A DNA stretch of 64,000 nucleotides. It comes from Synaphobranchus kaupii. Taxonomy: Eukaryota > Chordata > Actinopteri > Anguilliformes > Synaphobranchidae. A model generated the notes under the pieces. The model was not told the origin of the DNA. It ran no database searches and saw only the letters and a program-made list of their open reading frames with translations. Shown piece by piece: positions 46,767-58,279 of the stretch. Each line of letters opens with the position of its first letter. Within the stretch, counting starts at the first letter, position 1. Both the position numbers and the translations under genes were made by a program. The DNA is taken from the NCBI GenBank assembly GCA_029718625.1, contig JAINUF010000034.1, positions 405,001-469,000 of the forward strand, in the 5' to 3' direction.

Positions 46767-47739
46767 TTAAAGGGTAAGTTCGCTATTTTGGACCTTGGAC
46801 CCTATTTGCGGTCCGTCTTCCATGAACCTGACCCATGAAGTCCATTTTTTCGCTGATCGGTCCAGTATTGAGTTCGCTACAGATTTCCTGTAGGCTCTCA
46901 CTATGCTATAATAGAAGTCAACGGGGCAATTAGAAATGTTCGATAAATGTGCTTTCATGTACAATAAATGAGACGGGAAGCTCAGGGTGTATTGTTACCG
47001 GTCTCAGTATGCTCTCCTGTGAAATGTATCTCAATCCGAACATTTTTACGTGCTTGGCATGGCTTGGAAGTAAGCATTTCTCTGTTGCTTGTTTTCGCTG
47101 CTCCCGCGGAGTACTATGTATCGGGGGTAGGGGAGCGGGAAGGTGTGACGGCCGTTTACGAAACTATCTAGTTGAGCAGTCTGCGTTTGTTTACCTGCAG
47201 CAACGTAGCCTACAATTTCCACAAAAAAACTTGGATGATGGATGACTATAATGATTACGAAGACGAAGAATTCGATTTTGACTGACGTTACTCGCTACAG
47301 ATTTGAGCCAGAATACACAGACACGGAACTACAAGAGATGGATGATAAGAGAGCAAGAGAAGAGAGAGAGGCTGAAGTTGCGCAGGTAATGTTATCCGAA
47401 GTCAGTGCGAGGTAGTGCGGTCGGAGAAATAGTTCTGTTTCAAATGGAACTGTTGTTTCAACGTTCGGTTTGCGTTTGCGATAGCCTACATTTCACAGGA
47501 GAGCATACTGAGACCGTAAGAATACACACTGAGCTATAAAAGCACATTTATCGTTGTTTTTCCATAACATTTCTAATTGCCCCGTTGACTTCTATTGTAG
47601 CCCAATGAGAGCCTGCAGGAAATCTGTACCGAACTCAATACTGGACCGATCAGCGAAAAAATGGACTTCATGGGTCAGGTTCATGGAAGACGGACCGCAA
47701 ATAGGGTCCAAGGTCCAAAATAGCGAACTTACCCTTTAA
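46767..47739 (+). mobile_element. TTAA-flanked long-TIR element, copy 2
   Basis: It is 973 bp with the same ends, length and orientation as copy 1, flanked by TTAA (46767-46770 and 47736-47739). The sequences differ at scattered positions and small indels, and the flanks are unrelated, so these are separate insertions, not a segmental duplication. Its exon-like segment (about 47235-47385) has a 2-bp deletion near 47283 that creates an immediate TGA. Confidence 0.85.
47235..47385 (+). pseudogene. Frameshifted exon-like segment in copy 2
   Basis: It is the counterpart of 44012-44164. GATTTTGACTTTGACG of copy 1 is GATTTTGACTGACG here, a 2-bp loss giving a stop after FDFD. The splice donor CAG|gtaatg is kept. 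Confidence 0.7.
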
Positions 47740-48378
47740 GCCTATAGCTTTGTGTCTCATGTGCACTGTACTCAAGGGGACGGAGGACGAAAATGATAAA
47801 CTATGAGGCATTGTTTTCACTTAGTGAAGTTAACCATTTATTGCGCTTGACAGTGGTTCCAAACTAAAGCAACTACAAAAAGAGAGGGGGTGACAATTAA
47901 GAACACTAAGACACTCGCAGGAGGAAATGTGTGAGTCTCCCTCACTACGGCTGATATTATTTTGGAAGCTACACCTGCATATGCAACTTGCTTTGACCTA
48001 CAGAGAATAAATGTGTGCTTCAAGAGGGAAGCTATTGTATGTTGGCTATCATATATATTCTGACATCAGTGTGACATTTTTGTGAAGTACTTTCAGGACT
48101 ATAAGCCTGTCTCTCGAATAGCCTACAATAAACAGTGATGTGTTAATGCAAGGCCGATTTAGCCTAAAGATAGTAGCCTAGACTGCGTTTGCGCTGTTCA
48201 CCTTCATCAAGGCAATGGCTTTAAAAGGAAAACTATTTATTAATCATATGAAAAACAAACATTAGATCCAAGTACTTTTAAATTAATGCATTAAATCCCA
48301 TCAATAATTATAGCATTACATGAAAAAAAAAACAGAATTTAATTTTAGGCGAAGAAAATAACAAAACCATGTATATGG
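47740..48378. other. stim2 intron 2 segment, no gene recognised
   Basis: AT-rich sequence without a defined repeat or exon. Confidence 0.5.
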
Positions 48379-48606
48379 GCGGCAGTGAAGTATAATGGTT
48401 AAGAAACTGGCCTTGTAACCGAAAGGTTTCAGGTTCGATTCCCAGCTAGGACACTGCCGTTGTACCCTTGAGCAAGGTACTTAACCGGAATCGCTTCAGT
48501 ATATATCCAGCTGTATAAATGGATAATATGTAAAACATGATAAAAAGTTGTGTAAGTCGCTCTGGATAAGAGCGTCTGCTAAATGCCTGTAATGTAATGT
48601 AATGTA
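48379..48606 (+). repeat. Best-preserved L2-tailed tRNA-derived SINE
   Basis: All parts are present: A box (TGGTTAAGAAACTGG), B box (GGTTCGATTCC), body (TGCCGTTGTACCCTTGAGCA; ATATCCAGCTGTATAAATGG), the tail hairpin GCTCTGGATAAGAGC, GTCTGCTAAATGCC and a (TGTAA)n end. Little decay suggests a fairly recent insertion. Confidence 0.92.
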
Positions 48607-48671
48607 TAAGCGGTTGATTGCATGTTTTATCTTGTGTTTTTCTTATAACAGTCATACTTCAGGAAATTTTA

Positions 48672-48755
48672 GGTTTTAGGGTTCAGATTAGGGTAGGTTA
48701 GCGTTAGGGTTAGGTTTAGGTTTAGGAAAACAGTAAGTGTGAGGGTTAGGATTAT
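48672..48755. repeat. Degenerate telomere-like TTAGGG repeats
   Basis: Motifs TTAGGG, TTAGGTTTAGG and GTTAGGGTTAGG recur over about 80 bp with interruptions. This may be an interstitial telomeric patch or a simple repeat. Confidence 0.6.
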
Positions 48756-50404
48756 ATTTATGAGCTTGGGAAAGGGTTTGTCTTTGATTTTGAATGATCC
48801 CAAAAGTGAAAAAAATTGGATGTAACACTATAGCCTTATAAATTTAAATTTTTTCAATGTAATGTTAAATGTGAATATACCACGTACGTATATGAGTGGG
48901 CAAACATATCTGACACCCGCACGCATATACACAGACACACAATGCAAACGATTTTATGATTAAGTTTTTTTCTATGTGCTTAAGAATCTCCCAGTGAGTA
49001 CTGTTTTACTTGAGTAAACGGCCCCACCCCCTAGTACTAACAGAACCTGCCTCCAATCAGCTGCAGTGCATTTGAATGCCTTTACACCAGCTTCAGCCTA
49101 AACCCAGCCATTTTATTTTATGAGCACCTGAGCTGTCATTTCTCTGCGGGTACGTCAACTGTCAGGCACGCTCTTGGCTCCCCTTACCTGGCTGGGTCTC
49201 TGCCCTGATTGGCAGCGTCCGATGCCAGGTGTAGCGCAGCACCTGTGCGTTAATGAGCTTCTCTTACGGGAGTACCTGCTTGGAGTTGGCACTGTGCGGA
49301 TCCCACAGATCTCTGCACCATCTGGATGGGCTAATAGCAGACACAGGTGATTGCACAGGTGCGTCCATTTAACGTTAGTAAATAAGGCACCTTTCTCAAG
49401 GACACTGCGGTGGGGCCCCTCCTGGGAACGTATCCCACAAACCTCTGGTTGCAAGCCCAGTTCTTTAACAACCTTGGCACGGTACCATCGCAATTCATAA
49501 TTTCTTTCCTAGGGCCTTGTTTGGGCTTGGCTGCCCTCCTTTCAATATATAAATCAAATTCTGGCAAACCCGCAGTGAACTAGCATGGGCAATTAAAACA
49601 GTTAAAACGGGGCTAAAATCGTACATCACAGAAGGCGTTGTTGTACGAAAGTCTGCAATGACACGCGGGATTGGCCCTCTCTGGAACTGTGCCCCACAGA
49701 AGGATTTCTTCCACTGGAGGAGTGGAGGGACATTAAAGAGTTTTATGCACTGGTCCTGTCCTTAATGCTGTGGCACACTTGAGAGATGGATCTGTCAAAT
49801 GGTTTCTTTAGGAAAGCCGAGAATGGACGTGCCAAAGCGCTTTACGTATTGCAGACTGACCGTACCCTGTGGTGAAACGACTTTGTTACCCCTGGATTTT
49901 ATTTTAGTGTAATATCATCCGAGTCTCTATAAACATTACGCATTAATTAAGTATTAGTATTTATTTAATTGTGTGTGTGCGTGTGCGTGTGTGTGTGTGC
50001 GCGTTTAAGAGAGGGCCTTTCCTTTATGTTTTTATTTATTTTTTGATTGAGGTACTGTTTTAAATATCCCCCACTTTCGCTGCAGGGCCCTTGGGTTCAT
50101 GATATCAGAATTGACCTTCATTTTATCATTTCAAATTGGACAGCAAGGTGTTCAAAACCCCAGTGGGGGTTTGATATTTGCCATAAATAGTTACGGTAGC
50201 CCTGGAACATGGCTCCGCTGCATGCTTGATTTCGATAATTAGGCGTGCGGCTGCATAAATCCTTAAGATTATTTGCTCTGTGTATTAGCATGCCTGGGCA
50301 GCTGGTTTATACCGAGGAGAATACATGATAAGAGGGTCCAATTACTGCAGGATATGTCACTCATGGAGCATAGGTTTATGGGGTGCTGCTAAACCAAACC
50401 CATA
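48756..50404. other. stim2 intron 2 segment, no gene recognised
   Basis: A short GT run is present near 49972-50003. I see no exon or defined mobile element. Confidence 0.5.
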
Positions 50405-50474
50405 AACAACAGCAGCAACAACAATAATAATAATAATATTACTACTATTATTATTATTATTATTATTATTATTA

Positions 50475-51276
50475 GGGGACCGAGCAGCACAGCTGCTGTT
50501 CTGATTTTTTTTATTTTTTTTTTATTTCTCCCCTTTCACCTAAAATTCCTGTGAGCTGATTTGGCCTAGAATCACCTAGCTTGGCAGACTTATTGGGATT
50601 GCCAAACTCTTTGATCCTGTAGATTATGACGCAGATTGAACACCTGGTGGCGCTGTAGTGCACGTGACAAAATTTTACCATTGACACGCCCACTGCCGAT
50701 ACCTCATTTGACCTAGAGTCAAAAAATTTGGTATACAAGTCCCTCTGCTCATGCCGAACAAATTTGCCTCAAGGACCCATAAAGTCCGCCATATTGGATT
50801 TTCCGCTAATTAGCATTATTTGAAAAACAAATGCTGCTACTCCTACGAATTTTGACCAATTTAGACAAAACTTGGTACGCACACTCTTTAGACCATGCTT
50901 CATAAAATTTTGTAAAGAATTTTGATATGTTAGAAAATGCCCGAATGACGAGCCAATGAATTTGTAGTGGGCGCAGCTTATCACATAAATGCTAATAATT
51001 CTGAAACCATTTGACATAAAGTTCTGAAACTTGGTGGGTTGATTGAGAGTTAGATCAGGACTCCAGTTACAATGGCTTAGCCCAATCAAACCACATGGTG
51101 GCGCTATAGAGATCCAAACATTCACTGTTCCCTTGCAGAGATTTCTGACTTGCAACACTGACAAAAGCCCTGATTAGAAACATAGACATTTGCTTTTTGG
51201 GTCAACCCTGTCTTGAATTGTCCACCATTTTGGAGTGTCTGTGTTTGACAAATGCTGCTTATGCTGCTCCGTCCCC
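50475..51276. mobile_element. Unclassified repeat with short inverted ends in (TTA)n
   Basis: The left end GGGGACCGAGCAGCA is mirrored by TGCTGCTCCGTCCCC at the right (one mismatch). Both sides adjoin (TTA/TAA)n repeats. The interior has motifs familiar from fish interspersed repeats (ACCTGGTGGCGCTGTAG; TGGTGGCGCTATAGAG; GAAACTTGGTGGG) and no coding capacity. I cannot name the family. Confidence 0.55.
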
Positions 51277-54200
51277 GGGAATCACAGCTATATTTATTGT
51301 TATTATTATTATTATTAATAATGTTTTTATCGTCAGGAATCTCAGGCAAGTTTAACATGAAGATGTACACAAACAATAGTTTCATGTGCTCAGGACTGCC
51401 CTGAATGTATGCACTTAACCAGAGGATGCTCGTAACAGGCGTAAAGGAGGGATTAAACCAGGGAACAGCTGTGCAAAGTGCAATAAAACAAAGTATGTGA
51501 TTGTCCTTTACAGGCGTGCCGCCAGGGATCTTGGGCCTCATGAAAAGATTTCGCATTTGGTCTCGCCACCACTGCAGGTCACCTCATCCCTGCACAATTA
51601 CAGCACCATTTTGTTTATGCTTGGAATCATCCAACTACCCCCCCCCGGCCTACCGGCCTATATGCAGTAATAGGGGACTTGACTGTACTGGGAAAAGATC
51701 TGAGGATTAAGGCGGAAGTACAGAGACATAGCAAGAGAGGGAGGGAGAGAGGAAAAAACAGTATGGGGTGGGGGGTAGGGTAAGGTGGGGTGGCTTGGGA
51801 GAGAGAGAGGCACAGAGCGAGAGGCCAGGATTCTAGAATGTTCCCCTCTAGCGTCAGGATTCTGACTGAGACAGTCCACACATTTTCTTCTCATCACATG
51901 GGGGAACGGGGGGTTGGGGGGTGGGGGAAGAGTATCTCCTTTCAGGCAGCAGCACATTTTTTTTGATCAGGATGGGCAGATGCCAGGGAGCCTCTGACCC
52001 GAGCGCATTGCTAAGTAAACACATGACCCCAAAGAGCGAGGGAGAGGATCGCTGAGGAGGAGTTCATGGAGGAATAAGACAGGTTGAATATAAGGAAGTC
52101 ATTCATGTTCTGTCCTTTACAGCACACACTTTACCTCATTAAATCTTTTTGTTTGTTTTTTAGCTGTTTTTGAATTTTTTTGCTTTATGTGTTTTTGCGT
52201 TTTGGAAATGTCCGTGTGCGTGTGTGCGCGCGCGCGTGTAAACGACCATGCGAGCTTTGTGTAAATCCATGTTTGAATGAGTGTGTGGTCATTGTGTGAT
52301 GATATGGATGTGCAACCAATATACACAGGTGTTGTTTGTGTAGGTCTTGTGTAGGTATTTGTGTCGTCTTTGCGTAGGTTTTTGTGGGTACAGGTATTTG
52401 AAAGTAATTGTGTTAGCTTATGTGGATTTCATATAGAGTTGTGTTGCTGTTGGTGTTGTGGATTTTGTGTTGGTATTTCGGTTGTTGTTGGTGTTGCCTT
52501 AAGAGTTATTTGCGTTTTGCTAGTGTTGATGCATTTGTTAGTGTTGCACAGACTGGTTGGTATTGCACTGATGGATTAATCGCTGTTCTCAGAGGAGATG
52601 AGTCACCGAGCACACGGCTGCCTTTAGGGCCGGTCACGCATGATTCTGCTTATACGTCCCACAGAAACAGAACGGCTCTAAAAACGGAAACCATCGTGTT
52701 TCCCGCGAGTTCACCAGGAGGAGACAGGTCGCCCGGAACGTTCTCAGAACAGACGGACTCTTTGTTTGACTAGTAATAGCTGTGTAAGGAGGGGGGTGGG
52801 TGGGGGCGTCACACGGTCTACGTGTCTGTCTGGGGCGTCCCCATTCATTCTGCCTTGGGGCGCGCACTCTCCAAAATAAAACGCCTCATTCAGACCCCAC
52901 TTTCTCACAGGAGTGGATATAACCAGCACTTGCGGTGCATTGTTTGTGGCCGACGAAGAGTTTCTCCTCGTGAAGCATTACGTTCTAAAAACAAAAAGCT
53001 CTGTTCATGTTAGTTGCGACTCTCCTGGTGGGCTTTCTTTCACTCTCTAGTGCCTCAAGTGGTGAACTTTCAGTGCTGCGGGAAGAGTTCTCTTAGTGAG
53101 TGAGGGAGTGACAAAAAAAAAAAGCACTCAAGTTTCTGCTTCCATCCACAGGCATGCAGTAACTTCAGTGTCACACAGTTTTAACTGGCTTGGTGTTTCT
53201 GCAATGGACTGGAAATGACTAGTTTCATGGCCGTATATTGGTCCTCTAAATTGAAAGCAGCAGTGCTTTGATCAGTACAATCAACATTCATTAAGGTCTC
53301 CACTGTGAAACACCTTCATGTTTCCTGATTGGTAGCTCAGAAATTACCTATGAATTCCCTTTGTTATAGAGTACAGAATTACAGATACAGAGTACCCTCC
53401 GCACATGAATAGGCTATTACCAATAATCATAGCTTGTATGTGGACTAAATGCTCTCGTCCATGGGTCTGTTTGCAAGTAAGATAACTGAAAAGCGTTGTT
53501 GTTGAATTTTCATGAAACTTGGAGAGACAGAGGTGAGAGTATTCAATTTTAGGTTGGTTGGTTACAGCATGCACCCAGTTTTGGATGTTTTTTGTTATGT
53601 TCAGATCTTGTTCTGGCCAACCCCGGTAGCACCCCGGAACACTCCCACAGTCAGTTAATCTCTGTGGTTTTCTCTTAGCTGCACGGTGGCTGCGCAGCTT
53701 GTCTGTATGTTTTATGTTTTCCGTTCCACACGTCATCATACACGGACACGCACGGACACGCGCTGCTCCACGGCGGTCCCAGCGCCAACCCACAGAACTG
53801 ATCCTTCCCTGGTTTCTGTATCGGCAGGGAAAACGAGGAAGCTCCCAGCAATGCTTCCTGTTGCCATAGCTGCAGTGCAGAAATCCCCACTCGTATGTCA
53901 TCACCGCAGTGAGCTGGCAGCCCTGGCTTGTGCGGGCCTCATCGGATGGCATCATCAAATATCTATACCTGTAACCAGTAAATAGTCTGTTTGCAAATTA
54001 ATAATATGCTACATTGTAGCACATATTACATTGTTTTTGTTTATTGAACTGCAACTTAAAATCAATCCCCTTCAAAGACTTGTTTAACTTTCTGAAGTTT
54101 AAAAGTCCAGGCATTATTGGCGATAGTTATCAGAAATTAATACATTTTCTCAGGAGGCATAATCAATATAGACTTGACCAATATTAGCTTGTGGATCACC

Positions 54201-54777
54201 AGGCTGTCAGTTTTACAGTATGTTTGGCATTTTCTCAGCTGTAGAAATGTATTCCCAGTTATTAATTTGAGTAGCATATGAAAATGGTCATAAGTAGTCA
54301 AAACTCTGCATATTCTCTTCTATTTTACATGTACTTTCACAGCATTACCTGGTTAGGAGTTAATTTGTCTCCCTTATTCGCACTGTTCACATTAAAAAGT
54401 GAAAAGAACAATGCTTGTTATTGGCTTTGCAGACATTCTTTATGAACCCCTGGATGGAGATTTTGCACTTTCTGAATTAATATTACCACAAATAAAATCT
54501 GTATAATGTGTATACATTTATTGTATATTCGGCAATGTGCAGTGCAAGCCGGTCCAGTCAATTAGCCCCTAAGTGGGGTTCGCTTAATGGTCAGTTGCAT
54601 CGTGCAGCCCAAGTGAATGACATTGATTGACATGGAGTATGAAAAGAGCATGCGTCGTAACCGTGGCAACACAAAGCCTATTTGGTTTTTTTGGCCAGGT
54701 CTTCCTGGCACAGGTGCGATGCGGATGCAAATCAGCCGGTACCTGTGTGCCTGTGGGTGTGGCTGTTTGTTTACATC

Positions 54778-54817
<40 letters not shown>

Positions 54818-55980
54818 TTTTGTATGTATGTATGTATGTGTGTGCGTGCCTGCATGCGTGTGTGTGTGTGTGTGTTTGTGTGTGTGCTGTTTCTGTATGT
54901 ATGTATGTGTGTGTGTGCGTGTTGTTTTTGTGTGTGTGTGTGTGCGTGCGTGTGTGCGTGCGTGCGTGCGTGCGTGCGTGCGTGTCTGTGTGTGTGTGCG
55001 TGCGTGCGTGCGTGTCTGTGTGTGCATGCACATCTCCCTCCTCTGCTCCCTTGAGGAACAGCTCAGCCCGGTTAGTTCCACAGTGCTTCTCTTTGCCCCC
55101 GTCAGTAACCGCTCCTAAAAAGGGAAACGAGATGAAGTGGAACGTGCCTCACACGGTCAGCCAATTCTCTCTGACAGATCAGTGAGCGGTCCAAATATCC
55201 TGACCAGGTCAGCTGCAATACCACTGGACAGACAGCTGGCGGCAGCACCAACTTATCTAACACTACGAGCAGTCGTTCAGTATAGCCCGGTATAGCCACA
55301 GCTCAGACACTAACCAGAGAATTCTGATATCAAAAGAAGAATTTTTAAGTGCTGGTAAATACACGTGCTTTATACAATATATTTGACACCCAAACTAAGA
55401 GCAATCTATGTCTTTTAAAACACTTACTGAGCCAGTACATGTGAAGTTCTTTACTCAAGGTACCAGCAGTTGCACCTGCTGGTAACAAACCTAACCACAA
55501 TGGCTTCATCAGCTTAAAAAGAGTCATACTGTAACAGAAGGGTTTCTGGGATAACTTCAGATGCTTTAAATAACAGGGAAATGTGTTAGCTGGGGAGACG
55601 TGTTTATTAGATCAGTGGGCTGTTAGAGGTGATGAAAGTCTGTGGACTCTTGGGGGGGGAGGGGATAGATAGATAGATAGATAGAGAGATAGAGAGAGAG
55701 AGAGAAGTTACTCAATTCCCCTGTATATTTACGTAGTTCTCCAAACGTACCGGAAACCAAACTCGTGTGTACATGCTCTTAAGCTTATGACACTACAGCT
55801 GTATGTATCTGTGAATTATAGATTGAAGTGTTTATATTTACATTACTGATTGGTAACTGCCAATGGCATTTGAATTGTAACCTGATGTTGACATCTCATG
55901 GCTCCTGATGGACTGTGAAGGTCAATTTGCACTTGGCTAACCCCTCTCTCTATCTATCTCTCTCTCTCTCTTTATTTCAG
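51277..55980. other. stim2 intron 2, last part
   Basis: It contains G-rich/purine tracts (51736-51800, 51898-51930), a compound GT/GTGC/TGTA microsatellite (54780-55024), a GATA/GA repeat (55667-55704) and CT repeats before exon 3. No exon or defined mobile element is recognised. Confidence 0.55.
54780..55024. repeat. Compound GT / GCGT / GTAT microsatellite
   Basis: Blocks of TG, TGTA and TGCG repeats follow one another. A 42-bp stretch starting GTGCTGTTTTTGTATGTATG recurs near 54812 and 54885, showing local duplication. The multiple long frames here are artefacts. Confidence 0.95.
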
Positions 55981-56092
55981 TTCATCATAGAGGACATGAA
56001 GCAACAGCAGACTAACAAGCACAGCAACCTCCATAGAGAAGATCAGCACATTACTGTAGAGGAACTGTGGAAAGGCTGGAAATCTTCTGAAG
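55981..56092 (+). CDS. stim2: stim2 coding exon 3 (hidden EF-hand)
   Basis: After TTTATTTCAG the exon reads FIIEDMKQQQTNKHSNLHRE, then DQHITVEELWKGWKSSE (residues 92-128), plus one base for V129. The ITVEELWKGW segment is the non-calcium-binding hidden EF-hand that packs against the SAM domain. The HLHRED-type sequence (here NLHREDQHIT) resembles STIM2 rather than STIM1, which has HGEDKLIS. I94 stands where an Arg is known in vertebrate STIMs. The donor is GAAG|gtaccc. A CT repeat serves as the polypyrimidine tract upstream. Confidence 0.95.
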
Positions 56093-56321
56093 GTACCCGA
56101 GAAGGAGGGAGGGAAGGATTGAGAGAGAGATGAGAGAGAGAAGTAGGTGAAAAATGAGGGACAACAAGTCCCAGCATGCCTTGCACGCTGGCTATAGGGA
56201 AAGCGTATGAACATGAACAGCTCCAGTGATTAGTATGGGGTCATGACACCACAGGGGGTTAAGTGAGACAGATTAGCTATTAGAGTCTGACTGAAATTAG
56301 TCAAATTATGCATCAACAGCG

Positions 56322-56541
56322 GTCTCTCTCTCTCTCTCTCTCTCTCCCTCTCCTTTATTTCTGTCTCATTTTGTCTGCTATTTTCCTCCTTTCTTTACTC
56401 CTGCTTTCTTTCTCCCCTAATTCTTTCTCTTTCTTACCTTCTCTCTTCTCTACACTTTCTGTTTCCTTCACTTAATGTGCATCTCCTCCTCTCCCTCTCT
56501 TTCTCTCTCCCTCTCTATCACTCCCCTCTCTCTATTCTCTA

Positions 56542-56575
<34 letters not shown>
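56322..56575 (+). repeat. CT-rich repeat forming the exon 4 acceptor tract
   Basis: Nearly continuous CT/TC and CCTT sequence spans most of the 483-bp intron 3. It ends in about 15 CT units (56545-56574) that run straight into the CAG acceptor of exon 4. Confidence 0.9.
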
Positions 56576-56576
<1 letters not shown>

Positions 56577-56687
56577 ACATAACTGGACGTTGGAGGACAC
56601 GGTTCTGTGGCTGAAGGAGTCTGTTGAACTGCCCCAGTATGAGATAAACTTCCGGGACTTCAGAATGAACGGGAACACACTACCTCG
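56576..56687 (+). CDS. stim2: stim2 coding exon 4 (SAM domain, first half)
   Basis: It completes V129 and encodes HNWTLEDTVLWLKESVELPQ, then YEINFRDFRMNGNTLP (residues 130-165) with two bases of R166. This is the N-terminal half of the sterile alpha motif domain, which keeps STIM inactive while calcium is bound. NWT (131-133) is a possible N-glycosylation site at a position known to be glycosylated in STIM1. WTLEDT and the FRD...TLPR spacing match STIM2. The donor is CTCG|gtgaga. The frame is intact and no residue of the SAM core looks lost. Confidence 0.95.
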
Positions 56688-58104
56688 GTGAGACTGGGCC
56701 CTCACTTTTACACTGTGGTAGTTTTCAGTAGCCAATGTCCAAGCGAGAGAGATTCTGACTCACGCCCCACACCACACATTCTTCATTTCCATGGCAAAAA
56801 GTAAGTGGAGATCTGTTAAAATTCCAACAAAAATAGGATATATTTCCTTTTAATTAAACAACAATAAATATTCTCCGACAAACTTAAAGCCTTATGAAAT
56901 CAAAAAACAGCACAAAAGTAATGATTAACCAAATGAATGTTTGAGCAAGTGAGAGGTTAAAAAACCCCCCAAAAAAACAAACCTATACCACTCGCCCATC
57001 TAGCTAGGACTCCTCACCTGACCTCACTTCCTCAACAATGACCTGTCTGCGGTGCTGCAGTACACAGAAAGGGCAGCAGGGGGGAGTATAGCAATCCCGT
57101 AGTGTTTACATTATCAACCGTAAAGGTAAAATAAACCACCACAGGTAAATACCTTAGGCAGATGGAACACAACACAATTTCAGGAAGGTATGCATTACAC
57201 CATATATAATTCAGCAACATCATAGCCATTCTATCTTTTTAAGTGGTAATTATAAAATAACCATAAATTATTCAATTACAGTATGGCTCTTACATACACT
57301 GTCTGCTGTAACTCTCCCATCCTTATTTCGGCACATTATTGAGCTGTTCTACATCGGCGACTTCATCTGTAGATTAACGGTCGTGTTTAAATTGATCTCT
57401 TTTCAAGGACTAACAAGCCAGTTAAAGTTTGCCAGTGTGTGCAATGCTCATATATGTTTCCTTGTGCTTTGGTGTTTTATCACCTTTCATTCCTGTCAAA
57501 ACCCAAAATTATTCACACTTCTGTCCAGAGAAAAAAACTTGACACATTTGCATTTATAGCACTGTATATACAGTATAGTGCATAATGTCACTGTACTCAA
57601 GAAATTAGTTTATCCTTAGCTCAAGACTACCCTCTTCTGGATTTGAGATGAAATTATTTTTAATGCCACATGAAACAAAGAACGAACTGGAATGACACAA
57701 CGTTGTGTATTGTGAGTGTTGAGCAATACGCCCCATGTTGGTATGACTGCATAACAGCTGGCTGGTCTATTAAATGCCTTCTAGACTGATTATGATGTGA
57801 TAATTCATTATAAATGAATTATATTCTATAAACCTTCTCTTCGCCTGTCGCCTGTTATGTACTGTAGCTGAAGGACGCGAGGACGAAAGGGGGCTTACTT
57901 TTCAGGAATGAGGTGCCCGTTGCTTGTGTGCAGGTCCATGTTTGTGAAAGGAATGTGCTGCTTTTGGGTGGAGGGGTTTGGGATGGGGTCATGTTCCACC
58001 CACCCCCACTCTCCCAGCTCCAGCTCACTGCTGGCTCCAGGAATGATGTCACAGCAGAATTCCACATCTACTTCTGCCTGGACACTGCTCAGAAGAAGTG
58101 TTTG

Positions 58105-58109
<5 letters not shown>
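56688..58109. other. stim2 intron 4, first part
   Basis: No defined repeat or exon is recognised before the CA microsatellite at 58110. Confidence 0.5.

Positions 58110-58201
<92 letters not shown>
58110..58201. repeat. (CA)n microsatellite
   Basis: About 45 uninterrupted CA units, followed by imperfect CA repeats to 58279, where a Tc1-type MITE is inserted at TA. Confidence 0.97.
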
Positions 58202-58203
<2 letters not shown>

Positions 58204-58237
58204 CCCATACATAAACATACATGTACACATACACATG

Positions 58238-58268
<31 letters not shown>

Positions 58269-58279
58269 ATGCACACATA

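Noticed and set aside
49155..49567. 112-codon and overlapping 78-codon minus-strand frames as a gene
   Set aside because: They overlap each other in different frames and have no recognisable domain, consistent with chance open frames.
54562..55185. Cys/Val-rich and Thr/His-rich frames
   Set aside because: Products of translating GT/CA microsatellites; the same applies to 14391-14651, 27160-27710 and 57895-58423.
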